Under the pieces are notes generated by a model. The model saw nothing but the letters and a program-made list of their open reading frames with translations, was not told where the DNA came from and ran no database searches. Shown piece by piece: positions 32,124 to 37,706 of a stretch of 37,706 nt of DNA (position 1 is the first letter of the stretch; each line of letters opens with the position of its first letter). A program made the position numbers and the translations under genes. The DNA comes from Microtetraspora fusca (GTDB taxonomy: Bacteria > Actinomycetota > Actinomycetes > Streptosporangiales > Streptosporangiaceae): positions 5,967 to 43,672 of the forward strand of contig NZ_BBYK01000085.1 in the NCBI RefSeq assembly GCF_001570365.1, given 5' to 3'.

Positions 32124-32987
32124 CTAATGCACGGCGCCGGACACCTCGACCGGGAAGTCCACGACCACCTGGCCGGTGCCACTGCTGCCGAAGTACGGGC
32201 AGAGCTGCTCGCCTTTCCCCTGATAGGAGTCCCACCCCAGCAGGCCGAACAGCATGGCGGTGTCCGCCATCGCGCCCTCGCCCGTACACCGCCGGTTGTA
32301 GTCGGGAAGCATCTCCACGAACTCGGAGATCCGCCCCTCGCACCACATGTCCAGCACCTTCAGGTCCACCTGTCGGTTGATCTCGCTGCTCACGTCGTTC
32401 AGCAGCGACTCGGCGATCTCGTTGGGCGGGAAGGCGTGGGACAGCGAGCCGCTGGCGAGGAAGGCCACCTTGCGGTCGCTGCGCCGTACGGCGCGCAGCA
32501 GGGCCTCCCCGATCCGCCGGTTCTCCTCGATCGAGGAGTAGATGTTGCACCCGATCGGCAGCACCCGGATCGAGGAGTCGCCGTTCATGAAGTACATCGG
32601 GACGAGCGTGGCGTACTCCAGGCCCAGGTCCTTGTACGTGTGCACCATCGCCTTCTGGCCGCCGGCCGCGATCTCCTCGCGGATCAGCTCGGCCAGCTCG
32701 GGGTCGCCCGCGTAGTCGTAGGCCAGGTCGTGGATGAAGTGCGGCAGCTCGTGGCTGGCGTACGACGCCCGGTGCCGCTCCTTGCCGTTCAGGTGGAAGC
32801 CGATGCTGTTCATCCAGTGCGTGTCGGCGACCAGGAAGGTGTCCGCTCCGCGCTCGCGGGCGCGTTGCCCGATTTCGGTCAGCGCCACCTCGGCCGGGCG
32901 GCGGATGCCGTAGTGCTTGCCCGGCTGGATGGACAGCCAGATCGACGGCACGTGCGTGATCTTGGCCGCCAGGACGACCTCTCCCAT
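32124..32987 (-). CDS. Class III extradiol ring-cleavage dioxygenase (LigB superfamily, HpaD-like)
   Basis: A 287-residue non-heme Fe(II) dioxygenase opening a catechol ring by meta cleavage. Candidate iron ligands are H12 (ITHVPS) and H57 (ADTHWMN) with a C-terminal Glu. H184 in SGSLSHAF matches the catalytic acid/base position of the superfamily. The best guess for substrate is 3,4-dihydroxyphenylacetate (homoprotocatechuate), because the divergent operon holds FAH and HpaE-like genes; related catechols are possible. ATG at 32987 has a GGGGAGGG leader; the upstream ATG at 33071 has none. Confidence 0.88.
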   Translation of the reverse strand: MGEVVLAAKITHVPSIWLSIQPGKHYGIRRPAEVALTEIGQRARERGADTFLVADTHWMNSIGFHLNGKERHRASYASHELPHFIHDLAYDYAGDPELAELIREEIAAGGQKAMVHTYKDLGLEYATLVPMYFMNGDSSIRVLPIGCNIYSSIEENRRIGEALLRAVRRSDRKVAFLASGSLSHAFPPNEIAESLLNDVSSEINRQVDLKVLDMWCEGRISEFVEMLPDYNRRCTGEGAMADTAMLFGLLGWDSYQGKGEQLCPYFGSSGTGQVVVDFPVEVSGAVH

Positions 32988-33073
32988 TACGCCCTCCCCT
33001 GTCTCACCCCGGGCGCCGCTGCGGCCCGGTCCCGGGCGACCTGAGTGTGGTCGCCCAATTCGGACAGACAAGA

Positions 33074-33103
33074 ATCATGTAGGAACTCAAATATCTTTGT
33101 CTA
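33074..33103 (-). promoter_or_regulatory. Candidate promoter of the extradiol dioxygenase gene
   Basis: On the minus strand TAGACA (33103-33098, five of six to TTGACA) and CATGAT (33079-33074) are 18 bases apart. They lie in an AT-rich island upstream of the dioxygenase. Confidence 0.4.
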
Positions 33104-33126
33104 TAGCCGTCCTTAATCCGATCGAG

Positions 33127-33150
33127 TATCATCAACGATGTCGTATACGA
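33127..33150 (+). promoter_or_regulatory. -10 box and palindromic GntR-type operator of the meta-cleavage operon
   Basis: TATCAT (33127-33132) is a good -10 box. The perfect 10-base palindrome TCGTATACGA (33141-33150) follows at the expected transcription start and lies just before the Shine-Dalgarno GGAGAGGG. It fits the GT...AC core shared by GntR/FadR operators. A repressor here would block initiation or elongation. Confidence 0.6.
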
Positions 33151-33162
33151 TTAGGAGAGGGT

Positions 33163-34620
33163 ATGGAACACCCGCTCGGCCTCTCGCCGGGGAAGATCGT
33201 CGCGGTCCATCTCAACTACCGCAGCCGCGCGGCCGAGCGCGGGCGCGTCCCGGCGGTGCCGTCGTACTTCCTCAAACCGTCGTCGTCCCTGTCCTGGTCG
33301 GGCCGTCCCGTCGTCCGGCCCGCCGGGTGCGAGCTGCTCGCCTTCGAGGGAGAGATCGCGATCGTCATCGGCGAGCGCGCGCACCGCGTCCCGCCCGAGA
33401 CGGCGCTCGACCACGTCGCGGGCTACACGGCGGCCAACGACTTCGGCGTCTACGACTTCAAGCACGCCGACCTCGGCTCCAACCTGCGGGCCAAGGGCCA
33501 GGACGGTTTCACGCCCGTCGGCCCGTCGATCCTGCGGGACGCCGACCCGGCGAAGCTGTGGCTGCGCACGTACGTCAACGGGGAGCTCGCCCAGGAGGCG
33601 TGCACCGACGAGCTGCTGTTCGGCTTCGACCTGCTCATCGCCGACCTGTCCCGCGTCATGACGCTGGAGCCCGGCGACCTCGTCCTCGCCGGGACCCCGG
33701 CCGGGTCCACCGTCGTCCAGCCGGGCGACGTGGTCGAGGTCGAGCTGGAGGGGGCCGGGCGGCTGCGCAACGAGGTCGTGGCCGACACGCGGGAGCTCGC
33801 CGCGTGGGGCGTCCAGCCCAAGGTCACCGACGAGGCCCGGGCGGCGGCCTACGGCTCGGCCCGTCCCGCGGAGCGCGAGACGGTCACTCTGACCGGGAAG
33901 GCGGCGTCGCCGCAGGGGGCGTCCCCCATCGCCCCGGACACCGACGCGGCCCTCCGGTCGGTCTCCACCGCCACTCTGTCGTCCCAGCTCCGCAAGCGCG
34001 GCATCGACCACCACTTCATCGAGGGCGTACGGCCGGCCCGGCCGGACCTGCGCATGGTGGGGGTGGCGCGGACCCTGCGCTACCTCCCGCTGCGCGAGGA
34101 CGTCTTCGCCGAGATCGGCGGCGGGATGAACGCCCAGAAGCGCACGGTCGAGGAGATCCGGCCGGGCGAGGTCCTCGTCATCGAGGCGCGCGGCGAGCAC
34201 GGCGCCGGGACCCTGGGCGACATCCTCGCGCTGCGCGCCCTGCGCAGGGGCGCGGCCGGAGTGGTCACCGACGGCGGCCTGCGCGACAGCCCCTCGTTCG
34301 CCTCCCTCGACCTGCCGTCGTACTACGGCGTGCCGCACGCGGCGGTCCTCGGGCGGCGGCACGTCCCGATGGACTCGCAGGTGCCCGTCTCCTGCGGCGG
34401 CGTGCTGGTCATGCCCGGCGACGTGCTGGTCGGCGACGCGGAGGGCGTGGTCGTCATCCCGCCGGCCCTGGTCGACGAGATCGCCAGGGACGCCGCCCGG
34501 CAGGAGGACGAGGAGCGCTTCATCTACGAGCGGGTCGCCGAAGGCGAGTCGGTGGACGGCCTCTACCCCATGAACGCCCGGTGGCGGGAGACCTACGAGC
34601 AGACCAGGCGCGAGAAGTGA
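33163..34620 (+). CDS. Fumarylacetoacetate hydrolase-RraA/HMG-aldolase fusion protein
   Basis: A 485-residue fusion. Residues about 1-225 are an FAH-family hydrolase, isomerase or decarboxylase (FEGEIAIVIG with E62 and E64, D93 in AANDFG, GFDLLIADLSR, LAGTPAGS). After a short linker, residues about 255-470 are an RraA-like domain as in 4-hydroxy-4-methyl-2-oxoglutarate aldolases (GAGTLGDILA at 347-356, GGLRDS with R374-D375). In a homoprotocatechuate route the first part would act like HpaG and the second could cleave the final 2-oxo acid. ATG has a GGAGAGGG leader. First gene of the operon. Confidence 0.92.
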   Translation: MEHPLGLSPGKIVAVHLNYRSRAAERGRVPAVPSYFLKPSSSLSWSGRPVVRPAGCELLAFEGEIAIVIGERAHRVPPETALDHVAGYTAANDFGVYDFKHADLGSNLRAKGQDGFTPVGPSILRDADPAKLWLRTYVNGELAQEACTDELLFGFDLLIADLSRVMTLEPGDLVLAGTPAGSTVVQPGDVVEVELEGAGRLRNEVVADTRELAAWGVQPKVTDEARAAAYGSARPAERETVTLTGKAASPQGASPIAPDTDAALRSVSTATLSSQLRKRGIDHHFIEGVRPARPDLRMVGVARTLRYLPLREDVFAEIGGGMNAQKRTVEEIRPGEVLVIEARGEHGAGTLGDILALRALRRGAAGVVTDGGLRDSPSFASLDLPSYYGVPHAAVLGRRHVPMDSQVPVSCGGVLVMPGDVLVGDAEGVVVIPPALVDEIARDAARQEDEERFIYERVAEGESVDGLYPMNARWRETYEQTRREK

Positions 34621-34651
34621 CTCGCGACCGGCAGAGCAAGGAGTTGAACAC

Positions 34652-35563
34652 GTGAAGTTCCGTTCGGATCCCGCGACCATACGCGGCTCCATCGCCCCCG
34701 TGGTGACGCCGTTCACCGCCGAGGGCGCGCTCGACCTCCACTCGCTGCGGGCGCTCGTGCGCTGGCAGCTCGCCCAGGGCTCGCACGGCATCTCCACCGG
34801 CGGCTCCACCGGCGAGCCGGGCGCGCAGAGCGTCGAGGAGCGCGTCGCCGCGATGACCGTCGTCGCCGAGGAGACCGCCGACCGGGTGCCGTTCCTGCCC
34901 GGCACCGGCTCGGCCAAGCTGGACGAGACGCTCCGGCTGACCGCCGAGGCCGAGCGGCTCGGCGCCGACGCCGCGCTCGTCATCACGCCCTACTACGCCC
35001 GGCCGACGCAGGAGGCGCTGTTCCGCTGGTACTCGACGGTCGCCGCCGAGTTCCCGTCGCTGCCGATCGTCATCTACAACGTGCCCTCGCGGACCGCGGT
35101 GGACATCGCGCCCGAGACCGTCGCCCGGCTTCGGCGGGCCCACGACAACATCGTGGGCATCAAGGAGACCACCAAGGACTTCGAACACTTCTCCCAGGTG
35201 CTGCACCGCTGCGGCCGCGACTTCCTGATGTGGTCGGGCATCGAGCTGCTGTGCCTGCCGCTGCTCGCCATCGGCGGCGTCGGCTTCGTCAGCGCGGTGG
35301 CCAACCTCGCGCCGGCGGCCGTCGCCCGCATGTACACCGCGTACACCCAGGGCGACCACCGGACCGCGCTCGACCTGCACTACGCCCTGCACCCGCTGGT
35401 CGAGCTGCTCTTCGTGGAGACGAACCCGGCCCCGGCCAAGTGGGTGCTGGAGCAGCGCGGGCTGCTCGCCTCCGGGCACGTCCGCCCGCCGCTGGTCAGC
35501 CCCACCGAGGCGGGGATCGCGCGCATCAACGAACTGCTGGCCCAGAGCGAGGGAGTCGCCTGA
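34652..35563 (+). CDS. Dihydrodipicolinate synthase/N-acetylneuraminate lyase (DapA) family aldolase
   Basis: A 303-residue class I aldolase. The Schiff-base Lys is K171 (GIKETTKD), the catalytic Tyr Y142 (IYNVPSRT), and the pyruvate-binding loop reads GGSTGEPGAQ. Its operon position suggests aldol cleavage of a 4-hydroxy-2-oxo acid to pyruvate plus an aldehyde, rather than lysine synthesis. GTG at 34652 has an AAGGAG leader, 31 bases after the fusion gene. The next gene starts on the last base of its stop codon (TGATG), implying coupling. Confidence 0.9.
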   Translation: MKFRSDPATIRGSIAPVVTPFTAEGALDLHSLRALVRWQLAQGSHGISTGGSTGEPGAQSVEERVAAMTVVAEETADRVPFLPGTGSAKLDETLRLTAEAERLGADAALVITPYYARPTQEALFRWYSTVAAEFPSLPIVIYNVPSRTAVDIAPETVARLRRAHDNIVGIKETTKDFEHFSQVLHRCGRDFLMWSGIELLCLPLLAIGGVGFVSAVANLAPAAVARMYTAYTQGDHRTALDLHYALHPLVELLFVETNPAPAKWVLEQRGLLASGHVRPPLVSPTEAGIARINELLAQSEGVA

Positions 35564-37029
35564 TGAAGCTGGAGCACTACATCGGCGGGGCGCACGTCCC
35601 CAGCGTCTCGGGCGCGACCTTCGCCACGCTCGAACCCGCGACCAACACCGAGTACGCCACGGTCGCGGCGGGCGACGCGCAGGACGTCGAGGCGGCCGTC
35701 GCCGCCGCTCGCACGGCGTTCACCGAGGGGCCGTGGCCGCGGATGCCGGCCGCCGAGCGGGCCGCGGTGCTGCGCCGGATCGGGGCCGCGATCGAGTCGC
35801 GCGACGACCGGATCGCGGCGATCGAGTGCCGCGACACCGGCCTGCCGATCACCCAGGCCCGTGGCCAGGCCCACCGGGCGGCGCAGAACTTCCGGTTCTT
35901 CGCCGACGTGATCACCACACTTGGCGAGGATGTCTACCGGGTGGCCTCCGCGCAGCTCAACTATGTCGTGCGCAAGCCCGTCGGCGTGGCCGGACTGATC
36001 ACGCCGTGGAACACGCCGTTCATGCTGGAGACGTGGAAGCTGGCGCCGGCGCTCGCCGCCGGATGCCCGGTCGTCCTGAAGCCCGCGGAGTGGTCTCCTT
36101 TGTCGGCCGGCCTGCTGCCGGAGATCATGGAAGAGGCGGGGCTGCCCACCGGCGTGTTCAACATCGTGCACGGCATCGGCGAGGAGGCCGGGGCGGCGCT
36201 GGTCGCGCACCCCGACGTGCCGGTGATCTCCTTCACCGGTGAGACCGGCACCGGACAGATCATCATGCGTTCGGCCGCGGCCCACCTGAAGACCCTGTCC
36301 ATGGAGCTCGGCGGCAAGTCCCCCTTGGTGGTCTTCGACGACGCCGACCTGGAGCGGGCGCTGGACGCCGCCGTCTTCGGCGTCTTCTCGCTGAACGGCG
36401 AGCGCTGCACGGCCAGCTCGCGGGTCCTGGTCCAGGACACGATCTACGACACGTTCGTGGCGCGGCTTGCCGAGCGGGCCGCGCGGGTCAGGGTCGGCTC
36501 CCCCGACGACCCGGCGACCGAGCTGGGCGCGCTCATCCACCCCGAGCACTACGCGCGGGTCATGGACTACGTGCGCGTCGGCATGGAGGAGGGGGCCCGC
36601 CTGGTCGCGGGCGGCGAGCCCCCCACCGGCCTGCCCGGGGGCAACTTCCTGTCGGCCACCGTCTTCGCGGACGTCACGCCGGAGATGCGGATCTTCCAGG
36701 AGGAGATCTTCGGCCCGGTCGTGTGCGTCACGCCGTTCTCGACCGAGGAGGAGGCGGTCCGGCTGGCCAACGCCACCCGGTACGGCCTCGCGGCCTACCT
36801 CTGGACGAACGACCTGCGCCGCACCCACCGGATGACGCAGGTGATCGAGGCGGGCATGCTGTGGGTCAACTCGCAGAACGTCCGTGACCTGCGCACGCCG
36901 TTCGGCGGCGTCAAGGCCAGCGGCCTGGGACGCGAGGGCGGCCACCACAGCATCGACGTCTACACCGAGTCGCACATCGTCCACGTGGCGACGGAGGACC
37001 TGCCCATCCCCCGCTTCGGCGTGGCCTGA
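35563..37029 (+). CDS. hpaE: Aldehyde dehydrogenase, 5-carboxymethyl-2-hydroxymuconate semialdehyde dehydrogenase-like
   Basis: A 488-residue NAD-dependent aldehyde dehydrogenase with N150 (PWNTPF), E248 (MELGGKSP), nucleophile C282 (GERCTASS) and the C-terminal PFGGVKASGLGREGG. The length and the HHSIDVYTE tail fit HpaE/AldA-type semialdehyde dehydrogenases. It would oxidise the ring-fission semialdehyde made by the extradiol enzyme. The specific assignment rests on context; a different aromatic semialdehyde is possible. The start is coupled to the aldolase stop. A terminator follows. Confidence 0.88.
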   Translation: MKLEHYIGGAHVPSVSGATFATLEPATNTEYATVAAGDAQDVEAAVAAARTAFTEGPWPRMPAAERAAVLRRIGAAIESRDDRIAAIECRDTGLPITQARGQAHRAAQNFRFFADVITTLGEDVYRVASAQLNYVVRKPVGVAGLITPWNTPFMLETWKLAPALAAGCPVVLKPAEWSPLSAGLLPEIMEEAGLPTGVFNIVHGIGEEAGAALVAHPDVPVISFTGETGTGQIIMRSAAAHLKTLSMELGGKSPLVVFDDADLERALDAAVFGVFSLNGERCTASSRVLVQDTIYDTFVARLAERAARVRVGSPDDPATELGALIHPEHYARVMDYVRVGMEEGARLVAGGEPPTGLPGGNFLSATVFADVTPEMRIFQEEIFGPVVCVTPFSTEEEAVRLANATRYGLAAYLWTNDLRRTHRMTQVIEAGMLWVNSQNVRDLRTPFGGVKASGLGREGGHHSIDVYTESHIVHVATEDLPIPRFGVA

Positions 37030-37050
37030 TCCCCCTGCAGCGGTGCCGTA

Positions 37051-37077
37051 CGGCCCGGGCCCCCACGGCCCGGGCCG
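37051..37077 (+). terminator. Terminator of the meta-cleavage operon
   Basis: CGGCCCGGGCC (37051-37061) and GGCCCGGGCCG (37067-37077) form a perfect 11-bp stem with a 5-base loop, 22 bases after the aldehyde dehydrogenase stop. Confidence 0.75.
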
Positions 37078-37179
37078 ACGCGCTTCCGATAAGACCACTT
37101 CTGGTTAGGTTGCGGCAATCTTGGCGTCGTTTGCGGCGTAGATCCTTCTTCCGCAGTGAAGACGACCAAGGATGTGCGA

Positions 37180-37706
37180 ATGCCGCGTTTTGTCTCCCTG
37201 ACCGCCGCTCTGCTGGCCGCCCTGGCGCTGCCCGCCCTCCCGGCTCACGCCGGTGCGACCGACGGCACGCTCACCGTGCGTACGCCGAGCGTGAAGGCCG
37301 GCGAGCAGGTGGAGTTCTCCTATTCCACGCCGCGCCCGGACGCCAAGAACTGGATCGGCCTCTACAACGACCCCGGCAACGGGCCGGTGGACCAGAAGTA
37401 CGTGGGCCCCTCGCTGAAGTGGGTCTACATCCCCTCCAGCTCAGGCACGGCCACGCTGCCCACCGACGGGCTCGAACCGGGCAACTACGTCGCCTACGCC
37501 CTGGCGAAGGACGGCTACGAGTGGCTCGCGCCGCCCGCCAAGCTGAAGATCGTGAGCAGCGAGCCGTTGCACTTCGTCACCGGCGACTTCACCCTGCGCA
37601 ACGCCCGCGCGAAGTCCCCGTACGCGGCCACGGTCAAGGGCACGGTCCGCGGCGAGGCGACCTTCCGGAAGGTGGACGGCCCGGAGTGGGTGCGGATCGG
37701 CGAGGG
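37180..37706 (+). CDS. Secreted protein with N-terminal beta-sandwich domain (3' end outside window)
   Basis: The first 175 residues of an exported protein. It has a signal peptide with R3 and a hydrophobic core rich in Ala/Leu ending PAHAGA. A domain follows with NWIGLYNDPGNGP, KWVYIPSSSG, LEPGNYVAYALAKDGYEWLA, resembling the N-terminal domains found before some actinomycete metallophosphoesterases. I cannot see a catalytic part, so the function stays open. ATG 37180 has an AAGGA leader. A possible promoter is TTCCGA (37084-37089) with TAGGTT (37106-37111). It is separate from the operon upstream. Confidence 0.78.
   Translation, partial: MPRFVSLTAALLAALALPALPAHAGATDGTLTVRTPSVKAGEQVEFSYSTPRPDAKNWIGLYNDPGNGPVDQKYVGPSLKWVYIPSSSGTATLPTDGLEPGNYVAYALAKDGYEWLAPPAKLKIVSSEPLHFVTGDFTLRNARAKSPYAATVKGTVRGEATFRKVDGPEWVRIGE

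Overview
The window reads as chromosomal DNA of a high-GC actinomycete, plausibly Streptosporangiales-like (Nonomuraea/Actinomadura type). The signs are very strong G/C third-position bias on both strands, many GTG starts, ATGA start/stop overlaps, leaderless TANNNT promoters, an F420-type luciferase-fold oxidoreductase and a DesK/NarL two-component pair. I saw no tRNA, rRNA, CRISPR array, transposase or phage gene. Genus is inference only.

Left part (1-16 kb). A formate dehydrogenase operon on the minus strand (alpha, Fe-S beta, NrfD-type anchor, the last cut by the window edge) opens the window. Its alpha subunit is interrupted by an in-frame UGA followed at the expected distance by a SECIS-like hairpin, so it is a selenoprotein and not a pseudogene. 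Then come an LLM-class oxidoreductase, an aldo/keto reductase with a 6PGDH-type dehydrogenase, an FAD monooxygenase, a lipoprotein, a Tat-exported multicopper oxidase coupled to a small membrane protein, a divergent histidine kinase/response regulator pair sharing a 58-bp palindromic intergenic site, a MetX-like alpha/beta hydrolase, and DUF4259 and DUF1697 proteins.

Right part (16-37 kb). This looks like one catabolic island. It holds two paralogous YtcJ-type amidohydrolases, two paralogous aldo/keto reductases that lack the usual catalytic His, a branched-chain-type ABC importer (livF, a livM-livG fusion, binding protein, livH) in one operon with a zinc alcohol dehydrogenase and one of the reductases, an O-methyltransferase-fold protein with degraded SAM and catalytic motifs coupled to an SDR, a GntR/FCD regulator, an alpha/beta hydrolase, a class III extradiol dioxygenase, and an operon of FAH-RraA fusion, DapA-family aldolase and HpaE-like aldehyde dehydrogenase. 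The last group matches a homoprotocatechuate-type meta-cleavage route towards pyruvate and a semialdehyde. The hydrolases, reductases and importer would bring in and trim a substituted aromatic substrate that I cannot name. A short ATCGTAT/ATACGAT element, once as the perfect palindrome TCGTATACGA, recurs in five promoter regions of the island and probably marks the regulon of the GntR protein. A MarR regulator and a 149-bp tandem repeat lie inside the island.

The right edge begins a secreted protein of uncertain function. Promoter, operator and terminator calls rest on visible symmetry and spacing only; no structure or similarity search was run.
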